DNA from: Zygaena filipendulae
Taxonomy: Eukaryota > Arthropoda > Insecta > Lepidoptera > Zygaenidae
Assembly: GCA_907165275.2 (NCBI GenBank)
Contig: OU015666.1
Coordinates: 6,850,001-6,914,000 of the forward strand
Direction of reading: 5' to 3'
DNA: 64,000 nucleotides
In this document: positions 1-12,300 of the stretch, one piece after another
Position numbering within the stretch: position 1 is the first letter of the stretch
Layout of the letters: each line of letters begins with the position of its first letter
The notes under the pieces: generated by a model
What the model was told of the DNA's origin: nothing
Database searches by the model: none
The model's input: the letters and a program-made list of their open reading frames with translations, nothing else
Position numbers and translations under genes: made by a program

Positions 1-212
1 GTTGGGTCTAAAAACTTCAAACTGTCTCGAAGACTTCCTTTTATACGGCAAGCTTTAAAAGAAAATCTTCAAGGTAAATAGTAAAATAAATAGGGTGAAA
101 CTGCGAAACATTTATACCTAGTTGAAAAGGTATTTTAAGATTTTTCTAGTTTTATGAAGTAAATGAAAAACTGCTTTTTAGCTAAGGTAAGCGGGGTATA
201 GTAGAGAGCCCT

Positions 213-386
213 GCCCCTTTAGCCTAGTTCACATTTACAAAACTAAGGAACGAGTCGTTATGTATCATGGTCACGTAAAACCGTCCAATCAATAGTTCAG
301 TTTTGCGTGACCACGTGACATAACGATTCCGTTCCTTAGTTTTCTATGCGTTTACGATTATAGATTGTTCAGTTGAATAAAGGAGC
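213..386. repeat. Foldback repeat family B, copy 1
   Basis: Imperfect palindrome: outer arms gccccttt...agcc / ggag..., inner arms AACTAAGGAACG / CGTTCCTTAGTT around a CACGTGA core. Same family at 38270-38386, 52355-52512 and 53118-53288. Confidence 0.6.
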
Positions 387-1360
387 AGTGGCCTTCTGAC
401 GCGCGAGTAACAGCTAGTAGATAATATTTTCATTCTATTATACATACCTAGTGGCGGATGGATCATGCTTACATGTTACGGTTGATGCGACACAGCGGTC
501 GGCGTGGTGTGGATTGTAAATGGTGCAGAAAAATGCAAATTTGCAGATCGCGCTGCGCAAACTCTCGTGTGTTTAGATATAGTGCCAACACCAACACTTT
601 ACACAGGTCCACAGCTGATAGAGTCGAAAAAGCATGCTTTATTAGAAATTTTGATAACCATTAGGTATTTGTCAGAAACCTGTTGATTTCGTCAAAAAAA
701 TTTTAAGCACTGATGGTGGCTTGCATTTTTTCTCATACATTTGCCTGAGTTTCGATTTCTTCGATTGAGATCTTAAATAGAACACTCTTATTTATTTGGT
801 GCCATACGACCCCGCATACCTACAAATTACAATATCTACATACAGTAAAAAAAAACTTATTAAAAATAACTAAATTTAAATCAAAAAGAAAAAAAATATA
901 ATCATAAAACTCATCAGAAAAAGCAGGTAAATAGGAATCTTATAGTTGTAGTTATAGTTTGATGCAGGAGTAACTTGTAAACTTTCCGACTAGGTATCGC
1001 TTTAATGAAACGTTGTTTAGATTTACTGAACCATCGTAAACAAAATATTATCCCCCAATGTAATCGCGAGGCAAGACGCTTCTGATGAGGTAATAAAGTC
1101 AGCAAGAGGAATAAGTAATGAGGTCGAAAATTTTACTCTAAAATAAAAGTTAGTATCGCGGTAAGGACACACCAGGGAGAGAAATTTCGAGGATAACAGT
1201 CTGCCGAAATATCGCCCCAAGAAATAAAATCTTCCGATGATGCCATATCCTACTTACCTACTTATTTATCAGTTGAAAACAGTATAACTTTCGGACATGA
1301 TATTTTTGCTTTCTGTACACAAGGCACACGTTTGTGGGCTGAAACTTTTGACTATACATA

Positions 1361-1693
1361 ATGGGCATGTTGACTAATTTTTATTTTTTAGTCCATCTTG
1401 TAGATTATTAAAAAATATTGGACACGTATTTTTTCTTTTTTTCGTAATCACAAAATAACGGCGATATTATATTGAGTTGAAATTTCGCGTGACATCACTA
1501 TTCTGACAGTTTGTATGGCGGTTTTAGCGGTTAGTGACGTCACGACCCCCTCACACTAAACTTTAATGCGCTTTATCTCTGTATATTTTAATTTATTTGA
1601 AAAAGCAAAAAATACGTGTCTATTGTTTTTTTTTATTTTCTAACTGACGGACTAATTAGAATTTTGCTTTTCAATAGTAGTCCACATCCCCAT
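1361..1693 (+). mobile_element. MITE family A, copy 1
   Basis: About 333 bp with imperfect terminal inverted repeats (ATGGGCATGTTGACTA / TAGTCCACATCCCCAT) and an inner TTAGTCC...GGACTAA pair. Three further copies lie at 6992-7300, 19053-19333 and 62052-62376. Confidence 0.7.
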
Positions 1694-2226
1694 TATGATT
1701 TTAACATTAAATAGTCTAGAAATATGGACCCACATTACACGTACTCAAATAAATTAATGTCAATAATAATAATAATACCTACCATAATCTTTCAAAACAT
1801 ACAGATTCAATAATCCTAGACTAAGCTAGCTTTAATGATTTTAATCTACTTTAAACATACAAAGAAGCTTTCTCAATGCCTAGCCGTAACTACTGAAGCT
1901 TAAAAGATATTTGGACATACATTAATTTCCTTCGGCGAGGTAAAAAATAACTTTTCTTTTAATTCAACACTTAACGTGCAGGGTGTGTAAGGATCATCCA
2001 TCAGTCTCCTTTAAATACTACTCAGAAATATGGTTGATTTTTTCGTAATGCCACTAACTGCCAAAGATGGTGACATATTGCCAAGGAAGTCACTTTTGGG
2101 ATAGGAGACAACAATGACGAAACCCCCTTCCTCCTTCTCCTTCCATGTTCACCATTTATGTATCAGATTGAGAAGAAAAGACGATAATTCATCCATCAAT
2201 CCTATAGATTTACTTTTTTTTTTCAG

Positions 2227-2425
2227 CTGGACTGGTTATTAGCGGACAACAAGCCTGTGACATCAGTAGCCGGCCTCCGTGGAATCCTACCTAACAGCTC
2301 ACTGGAATTCCATCCCTTCCCAGCGGAGCGGTTCAGAAGAGATGTCCACACTGCCATATATAGATGTAGAGTGAGGTTTAGCACTGGATATATGGTGTTG
2401 TCGAAAAATATCCATGTACACGCCG
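2227..2425 (+). CDS. Dscam2: Dscam2 exon: second half of Ig1
   Basis: Acceptor tttcag, donor g|gtaaga; phase 0 in, 1 out. Encodes the end of Ig1 with GLRGILPNSSLEFHPF, matching the GLRQVLPNGTLVF region of Dscam Ig1, then the F-strand cysteine in IYRCRV and the G strand KNIHVHA. The exon with the first Ig1 cysteine is upstream of the window. Confidence 0.92.
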
Positions 2426-3272
2426 GTAAGATCAAGATGTTATACAAAGAACAGATTTGTAAAGAATACTCGCAATGCAATATGTGAATTATTTATGACC
2501 CGGTGCTGAGCTGTCAACCTCATTTTATTTTATCTTCTTTTCTCTACAAGCAAAGATCACGTAGATACCTACTTACTTATGAAAATAAATAAAATAAAGA
2601 GTCGGCAAATAATAAAATGCAGACGAGATGCCTAAGCCAATTTGTCCAGTCTACGTGGTTGTTTTATCATTCTCTTCTGTTTTATCTCTTGCATTATAAT
2701 TTTCTTCTGGTTACGCGTCGTCAAAAACGCATATATTTATTTAGGTAGTAATTTATAACTTTCGCATTTTTTTTACTTTGTAAAATATATTTTCGGTTAT
2801 TGTTTAGTGCTGAATATTCCATGGGAGGTGCACGTTCCTGATGAATACGTGATGGCTGGCAACTCGGCCATTTTGCGATGCGTCGTAGCGGCACATTGCA
2901 CCGAACGAGTCGAGGCCACCGACTGGCTGACGGATGATGGCGTCAACGTTTTCCAATATTTAGGTAAAAAAAAATATTGAATTGTATTTTAAAATCACTA
3001 TATTACCTAAATGTTCACTTAAGTAAGATGGAAATTATAAGGGTCAGCTACCATAACGTAATAACGGCAACGTATTATATATTTGAAATGTATACTGCAT
3101 ATTTAAATATATAGATTATAGATTATATATTATAAATAAAAGTTATGACGGTTAGGGTAACTGTCTACTGCCCCGTCTCAAATTGCCATTTTATATAAGG
3201 TACTACATATTCTAAAACATAACGGAGTCGGTATTCAATAGTAGATAATAATAAAACCTTATTACAGAAAAT

Positions 3273-3305
<33 letters not shown>

Positions 3306-6300
3306 GACATAATTATAACACCATAACAGCTATTCACTAAAGCGATGCTATAAAATAAATAATAATATTAATAATAATTACTAATTACTAATTGGCATCA
3401 ATTGCTTCTACACACGCGTAAGCCGCCTCTGTAAATTTCAGCATGTTGCAAGAAAAAATGTCAGTCTTTAAAGATAACTGGTTTAAAATAGTTATGGCCC
3501 GGGACAGTGGGGAAAACTTCATTAAATTCGACCTATGTGCCGGCACCTCGAGTAGGGGCGGGTGACGGCGCCGCTCGGTGTAGCCGTCCGGCGCGCGCAA
3601 GCGCAGCTCGCGCAGCACCTCCGGGTGGTACAGTTCGCCTCGCAACACGCGCCACACGTACTTCACTAGCGCTACGTCCCTACGCACATGTAGCCGACTG
3701 TAACCTACCATACCCATAACGAATAGGCTGGGATACATAAGAGGAAAATAAGGATAAATGCCAAATTGTTTGAAATATAAGAAACGTGTAAATTTATTTT
3801 GTATCTTCTCCAACATAAGTTCATTTTGTTAGTATGTAGACAAGTAAATTAAGTTTTAAAAACTTTTACGAGTATAAAATGTTTGCCCAAAAAGAGTAAG
3901 CTTGTCGTAATTTGGTGTCAGTGGAATAAATAAATTGTCTTTTGTTCGTTTAAAAATTGTACTTTGTTAGGTTAACGAATTTTTAAATTAATTTACCTAC
4001 ATCTTTGAACGCAATAATAATAGGTACCTAATTAATTCTAACAAAACATTTCATGGCTATGCCCACGCCTTTATCGATATAAAACAATGCGGGCAATGAT
4101 TTCACCAAAGTCATATTATATAATATTTCAATAAATAAATGTAATTGAAAAAATAGATGATAATATTGTTAATATATAAACGAGGAGTTGAGTTCCTCTG
4201 TGTCCTGAAGGAGACGTCGCGTAGAAATAAAGAGGGAACTCACAAAAACCATTTGTCAAGCAGGAGACGAACCCGGCACACACGTAGACGGCACAATTAC
4301 ATTTTTATCACGTAACTTTATCCAGGGAAAACGGCCACGTGCCTAAATGAAACTCGCGCGTAGAGACACTCCTTCACATTCGTATTTACACATTATGTGT
4401 ATAATACCTTTTTCCCCTCATAAATTAAATAAGATCTTCATGAGAGGAAACGTTTGTAAATAATTCCATTTATAGATCTGTACTGTGTTTGTTTGTTTAT
4501 GTATCTTTCACGTTGCGATGGAGCCTACGGATGGATGTAATTTTTTATATAAAGACGACTAGGGTATTTTTATCACGTTATATCGCAGTTTCTGAGGGAA
4601 TCCCCACAACTCACTCGAGTGAAACAATGGAAAACATTTGAGTATAAGACCTTGTGTTTTACACTTGTTGCATGTGAGATAGCTAAGTCGTACTGTTATT
4701 TCACAAACATCCAATTACCACTCAGTTTACTTATTTAATAAAATATTTGAAACCTCAAACCTTCAATAATTCACTACCTATAAAAAAAAAATGTTTCATT
4801 TTTTAATTTATTCTCAGGGCCCTTATAAGAAAATAATTTAAGTATATACCTAGCTCTTAATATTTCCATATACCTAATGGAACGTTTTATTTTTACCGTT
4901 CTATTTTCGTCCACTTTTTCAGGAAAGTCCAGAGTATACTCTCTACTCAATACCCGCATATTTGAGGTCAGTCATGTTTAATAAGATTAAAACTGTTTTT
5001 TGTGCAGGGTCGAAGTACCAGCGTCTGGACGACGGATCTCTGTACATAAGCGCTGTCAGCCCGGACGACAGGTACAACTTGTTCCGGTGTCGGGTCCGCG
5101 ACCGGATTACCGGAACGACACACACCAGCCAACACTTTGGTAAGCTCGCGTTAATGTAATTTGATAATTAAGTTGGTCCATAACTTGAATTTAGGTCCAC
5201 TCATAAAATTAAGTAATAAAACAAATTGTATTACTTGTATGTACTTATGTAACCTAATGTTAGAATTTCATGGTTACTTGTATTTGCTACAGAGATTATA
5301 CAATACACAATTGTAAGTTATTTAACGCGGCTTGTGGTAGGAGTTAACTGGAAGAAATCGTCACGCATCACGCAAGTAAAAAGCGTTATATCCCCTCCAT
5401 ACAAATTGAGACATTTTGTTCCATCCGGCGAAGTTCGGATATTACCTACCGTCAAGCGCTGGCCGCCATACCTACTCGTTTATTTATATCTTGTGTTAGT
5501 TAGATGCGACTATTTCCATTTTTTTTTGTTTTTAAATTACATTCAGAGTTGAAGAAATATTTGAGGAACATCGTTCCTAGAACTCCATATAGGAAGATAT
5601 TCGCCATATTGTCAAATATTTTATATTACTTATTCTTTTTAGGGTTCCGTAAAAGTAAAAAAGAAACCGCAATTTTTTTTTTTTTATAATCAGGTCACGT
5701 AATAGTCACGGAACCAAAAGGCAGTGTGCGCCCCAGGCTAGTGCTCGAGCCTCGATCCAGACGGGTCCAGGCTGGCCAGACTGTCCAGCTGCCTTGCGCA
5801 GCTCATGCTTGGCCGGTACCCACTTATAGGTAACCCGTTTTGTGGTTTTACATTTAAGCTAAGAATCAGTATTTTAGCCTTGTTATAGAATATCTATGTA
5901 GATATGTTTTATGCAGTTGCTACTCTATAAAAGAGAAAAACACAGTGGCGTGTAATAAAGAAGTGAAATTGTTTATTGTATATAATTATACAATAATCAT
6001 TAATTTACATAATTTTTGTGATAATAACTAATTGAATAAACGATAAGTAAAATTTTTTGGTGTGTATATATATGTATGGCGCAAGAAATTTTAAATAAAC
6101 AAATTAAATTTTAGTCAGATGTAAAAATAGCCTAATTATTCAGTTACACCATCGCACAATATGTTAAAAACTTAATTATCAGCGTCCTTGCAAAAAGACT
6201 GTGACGTTACCGAAAATATTAAAATTAATAATTTTAACTTTGACACAATTTTTAAGAAAGTACAGCTTGGTGAATACATTTTTCTTATATCCACTAAGGT

Positions 6301-9300
6301 TTAATATTAAGAATAAAGTTAAATATATCTGTTATATAAATTATGGCTGACGAAAACGGAACAAAGCATAACTTAGGCGCCATTAAACGCTTTAAAAATA
6401 TTATTCACTCATGTCTACGTAGTGCTGTGGAGTGTCTGTCAGCGGCTAAAAGGTTCCACCGCTGAGTAAACAGATACTCACGAGACACTGTGACATTCAC
6501 CAGAAAGACGTTTTAAGAATCCCACCTTGAGATAAACGACTTTCTGCAAACTGTGTACTCTATACTCTCTAGGTAGAGAGTTTAGTAACTTAGGAGAAAC
6601 AAATAACTTGCAAATGCTTCACACAATTGGTATATTATGGCAATGACTCAGCGATAGAATTCTCGTCTTTTATTTTGAGATCGGGAATGACATTACCCGT
6701 AGCCTGCTGTGAGTCTTGGTTTATGCACACTGAAAGAAAGCGTTAGCAAAGTACCATTTTGACTTGGTTAAAAATTATTCTACTAATGCAATAAGATTTT
6801 TGTAAAATATAACAGAAGTTTGAATTATTTAATTATTTCTACGTAATATGAACAAAGGACGTGGTTTTTAATCGGTTAATGTTACAAAAAGATATAATAC
6901 CTACCTACGATTGTTTCAGTTTACAAATCAAATAGGCGTAACGATAAGGGTAAACATTCTTCTGAAATGCTAGAAGCACAAAATAATTAATAGGGATGTT
7001 GATGACTTTTGAAAATCAAAATTCTAATTAGTCCGTCAGTTAGAAAATAAAAAAAATCATTTGACACCTATTTTTTTATTTTTCAAATAAATGAAAATAC
7101 ACAGAGATAAGCGCATTAATGTTTAGGGTGAGGGCTCTTGACGTCACTTACTACTACAAGCTGCCATACAAACTGCACTGGGTTGTGACGTCACGTGAAA
7201 TTTCAACTCAGTGTATCGCCGTTATTTAAAGAAATACGTGTACAATATTTTTTAGTATTCTACAAGACGGACTAAAAAAAATTAGTCAAATAGCCTATTA
7301 GAACACTTTAACTGGCTGAAATATTATCTTGAAGAAAAATATTTTTGTTGAGCATTATAACAGTAACAAAAAAACTAGCTATATTAAGAGTTGACGCGTA
7401 ATCTTAATATCTTTTAGTGATAATAAATGAATAACATTAGACATCATCAGGGAAATAAAAATTGGATAAAACTGTATTTTATTCAAATTAACTCGCTTCA
7501 AATTGGGAGGCATGTACGATTTTACGTGACGAAGCAAACGCCAAATTAAAGGTTTTATTTTGTCGTGAAATCGTTTTGATCCTGCGTCGCCGGAATTTCA
7601 CAGCAATTTTATAATCCCCACGCGACGTGATTCGTTTTAACTGCCTACCATCAATTTAGACTACGAAATCATCCAAATTGAATTATATTCATGCAAATTA
7701 TGTTCAAGTTGGCGGTGATGAGGTTTTTTCAACACGATATGAAACATCTTGATGAACTATATTAATGTCACCGACTTTTTATTATCTTCAAACCGTTTTT
7801 TTTTTATATACCTACCTAGATATATGTTAGGTACTATATGCACGAAACACACGTTAAAATAATTTTAAAACGGTCCAAGTTTAAGGTCTGCAAAAAATTT
7901 ATTAGAATAAGATGCAAATCTTAAAATTGACTATACTTAGGTAGGTACTGATAAAAGTGGAGGTAATAATAATAATCAGCCACTATATAATTATTAAAAA
8001 CTTTATATGCCTTTGATTTGACAGATCTGTTTATAGTAGGTAAGTATTTGTATATAAACAGCGTCATGTCAGTTTAATTCACCAAACTATAATATATAAT
8101 ATTTATTTTTTATTTTTTTATTATTTACTTAAATAGTCGAACTGAGGCACATTTTGCATGGTGGTAGGGCGCTATCGAGTGCCCGGCTGGCTAGCACCTA
8201 ACGGTGTGTTCCGGCAGCCCCACTTGAAAGTCAGTTCCCATCCCAATTCCAGGTCGGCAACGCACCTGCAAGCCTTCTGGTGTTGCAGATGTCTATGGGC
8301 GGCGGTAATCACTTACCATCAGGTGTACCACTTGCCCGTTTGCCCTCTATGACATAAAAAAAAAAAAAAAAACATCGAATCAGCCTATTCTAGTTTTATT
8401 GTTGCGGGTCTGCTGTAAGAAATTCCAAATAGAATAAACATGACCCTTTTAATTACTTTATACTTTCTTTCTTCTTTACGTGGTCCTTGTGTGCATTAAT
8501 TGTTAAATAAATAAATAAATACCTACAATGAAATAGGTACGAAGTGATTCGGGGGTAATCATGGGAATTCGAGGGTACTTTTACCCCCAGCAGTGGACAT
8601 TGAAGTATACGTCAGTACTTCAATGGCAGTGGACCTTTTTTCCTTATGTGGTGATGATAATGGTGGTGGTGACTGGTGTTACAACTTGTACGATTGGTTG
8701 TGAACTTAAAAAAAATACGCGCCCACGAGTTTGTAAATTATTTCATCAGCTTTAAAATGTAAATACATATGTATTTGGGTTTTTACACCGTATTTTTCTT
8801 CAATATTCAAAAAGGAAATAGCACAGTAACTTCGCAATCCTGAGAATACGCAATAAACTTTCATATCCCACTATGACTGGAGGAAATCTTTTAAAATGCA
8901 AATTTTCAGACGGATTTCGACTCCTTTCAAAAACACTTTCTGGAAGTTTCTAACTCGGAGACCGTTGGAGACTTGCCGTCACGTAGATATAATTTTGGAC
9001 GAAAATTTTACAGGGAGAATTTCCGTAACGGTGAATTTAGAAATTATTATAAAAAACACATTTCAATATTTACTTAATTTTCTATACGTAGATAATAATA
9101 ATATAATTTTCATTCAAAATCAGAACATAATATTGTCATAATATAAGTACATACCTATTATATAAATATTAAATTCGCTTACAAAACATAAAAGATATTG
9201 GAAAATAAAACCCGAAACGTCTCTTTTAATGTAATTTATAGAATAGGAGACATTAAAATATCCTCTATCCCTTATGTTTACTCCAGAAGCTAATGGCACA

Positions 9301-12300
9301 ATAAATACCGGTTGGGACGCATTATTTACCCTCGCTGCTGTGGTTTATTTGTAATTAATTCTAGCTTTTACTAGTTCCAACTGTTTGTGGGTTCAAATAA
9401 GTAAACTCGTATAGGGTTACTTAATTTGAAATTAAAATTTACAACACCCGACAACTGAGGAAACTGCCATTACTTTTTTAATTCTTTTAGACTCTTTTAG
9501 ACTCTCGGCCTCCAGTTTAAAATACCTACGAGTTTTCAAAACTTATTGCCACAAATTTTATAATTTAGCTTAGGTACTGTTTACCTACTGCTTTTTTCTT
9601 AAAATTACAGAAGCAAGTAATGGTTAACATTTTATCTTGGTTATTATAAACAAAGCACATTTAATTCCAAATTCATGTCTCTGTAAACCAACTTAGGTAA
9701 CCAATTATGTACAACTTTACGCGAATAATGTTGCCAACTTATGTAAGCAAACTTGACTTGCCTTAATTTTAGAAAAGAAGTTTACAGACTCGTTCAGAGG
9801 AATATTGTTCGCTTGTGAACAGCAACAGGTACTTAAAAACTTGTTTATTTCTAGTTGTTCCTTTTTTTCCAAGTATATAAAAATAATAATGCATTAAGGT
9901 AGAGTTGGGGCTGCAGAGGCGTTGTAGTGTTTCCGGAATGTTAGCCTCCGCTAACATTCCGAAAGGTTTGACTGACGCGATTCCTGCCATTATTAGAGAA
10001 CAGAGTTCTTCCATTATAATTAGCACATCTTCGTGACATATCAAACAACCAAGTTGGCACAGTGATCACCATGCTTCTCCGCTTATCGACAGGTTCCGGG
10101 TTTGATTCCCGTTAGGGGTGGACATTGTGTGATGAACATAGGAATTTTTACTCTAAAACTCCACGTTAAGTCGAAATTACAATGCGTGATATTGTCCAAA
10201 TATTATTATTATTATCTTCAATTAGATATCAGAACGAATTCCCTTTATTTGTAGGTGGTTTCGCGTCCACCACGAACAACTGACGCCTATAGAGGCGACT
10301 TCGCTGTGGCAACGAGTAGAGATACTGGGCGGGGGTCTGCTCAGTCTCAAGGCAGCGAGGCGTGAAGATACGGGCAGATTCGTGTGTTGGCTCAATAACA
10401 CCGTGGGTGCAGACACCATGCATTTCACTCTTACTGTTACTGGTAAATTTATCTATGCATCTGTATACATATAAATAAAATTGAAGTGTCTGTTTGTGAT
10501 ATCATAAAATCAGCTTTTACTTGTGAAAGTACAATATATACACCAATTCTTAAATTTATTGTCTCTCTCTTTATTCCAGTTAATCTTTGAAACGATTAAG
10601 CTACAACACTTACATTATTTTTACTTTAAATGTGAATTCAAACAATTTTACTTTATAACTATATCAATGGCTGAAGTAATTTCTGTCGACCTATTTTTTA
10701 TTCCAGAACCAATATCCGTCCGCATAAAAAACGACGTCGTACGGAACAAAATCAACACAGATATGAGTTTGGAATGCAAAATATCTGGTTATCCAATCGA
10801 ACTGGTTTACTGGATACATAACGGACGAGTTATAAAGCCAAACGAGAGGATACGTTTATCCACAGACGGGCTAAGGTTGCATATCAAAAACTCCCAAACC
10901 GACGACCAAGGGATCTATCAATGCTTCGCTAGTAATGGCAGAGATCAAGACTATGGTATATGGGAGTACAACGCTGATGGTAAATCGATTTTGATTTGTA
11001 TATAAAGTAGGCAGCAGCAGGCAGGCTGCTGCGTTGATAAGTTCCTACAAAACAGCGTATTATTTTTATGTGAATTTGTTACTTAAAGTTTTACCACCGC
11101 ACTCAGAGTCGACTTTAATGATTACTTAGTTAAGTATGGATTTTTAAAACAAAACTGCCGCAATCAGACAAGTTTAATATATTAATGTTAATTGGCATTT
11201 AACTAATTAAGTTACATCTCATTAAATGTCAATTAACATTAATTTACTGAACGTCTCTGATTGCGGCAGTTTTGTTTCAAAAATCTATACTTAACTAAGT
11301 AATCATTAAAGTCGGCTCTGAGTGCGGCCGTTAGCCAAATAGCACTAAACCATGAACACATTCAAAGTTCACGAGTCTTTCTAATTGATAAACCGATTTT
11401 CCATAGTATTTATACTAAAGAAAACACCTTGTTTCTGATGAGGGTAAATTTAATCTGAGACCCAATTATTGAATTTCCGTACTTATTTATATTTTACAAT
11501 CTTTGAAAAGGTTTTCTCGAAATCCTGTTGAAATTTGGAAAAAGTTGTGAGCAGAACTTATTCATCGTAATTGATATTTTGACACCCTTCTAGCCTTAAA
11601 GCATTCAAAACGGGAAAATCCTGCAAAAACTCGTTTCAGTACGCATACGCAAATTTTTTTTTCGCCCATTTCGGGTTCGGATTATGTACAGTGTACACAC
11701 GCACCTACAGCACTCATCTCTAGGCTCACGTATTCCTACGTGTTGAAAAAAAAAAACGTATATTTACTCACGCTTTGGGTGATCGCGGCCGACTAGTTTT
11801 TATATATATAAACCGACATGAACTAATAAGACACGTCCTTTAACGTAAAGGGGCACGTACTGCCGTTTTGTATGATCTAAGAGTTCAGCTAACATTATGT
11901 AGCTTGATATGATGTTTTTAAGCTTCTTATGAACCAACTGACTTATAGAGAGTAATTACGAGAGTATTTTCCATTATTCTTATGCAAAAATATACGTAGA
12001 ACCAATCTTAGATTACTTCTTTCACAGCGTCCTACCAGGGGGCATTCATCCTCGAATAACTCACTGTTCTTTTATAACAGGCTTATTTCCACTCGTTATA
12101 GGAAGTATTCTAAAGCCGCACTGTATTTGCAGTGTCTGACGGTCGAGTGCGGGCGGCAGGCAACCGCTCTAGGCGGACACCGTTCGCCAGGAGCACCCAC
12201 ACACACGACACAGACTGGAACTTCACAGGCACTAGAGGTACGTGTACTTAGTATGTGTAGTTGGAAAACGGCGGTGACCGCAGAATTTAGGGTGACGTGT

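Larger units (their letters stand above)
1..2226. other. Dscam2: Dscam2 intron (3' part)
   Basis: No Ig1 first-half exon could be found, so the window opens inside an intron. Holds a foldback repeat (213-386) and a MITE (1361-1693). Two overlapping short open frames at 458-686 show no recognisable domain and no useful splice context. Confidence 0.75.
5830..10254. other. Dscam2: Dscam2 intron
   Basis: 4.4 kb between the halves of Ig3. Contains MITE A copy 2 (6992-7300), a retroelement tail (8155-8373) and a possible SINE (10046-10205). No alternative Ig3 exon was seen. Confidence 0.8.

Noticed and set aside
458..686. Overlapping open frames of 68 and 60 codons in the first intron
   Set aside because: No recognisable domain in either frame, no splice sites fitting Ig1, and the composition changes within the frame. 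Possibly a decayed repeat.
3388..3816. 142-codon minus open frame as a host gene
   Set aside because: Resembles a LINE reverse transcriptase C-terminus and is followed by a TAAA tail, so it is a truncated retroelement.
8158..8352. 64-codon open frame
   Set aside because: Lies in a dispersed retroelement tail ending in poly(A).
10046..10120. A true tRNA gene
   Set aside because: A- and B-box-like sequences are present, but the acceptor stem and anticodon arm do not pair; a SINE is more likely.
2808..10442. Dscam1-type arrays of alternative Ig2 or Ig3 exons
   Set aside because: Each half-domain appears once, and the long introns contain only repeats and AT-rich sequence.
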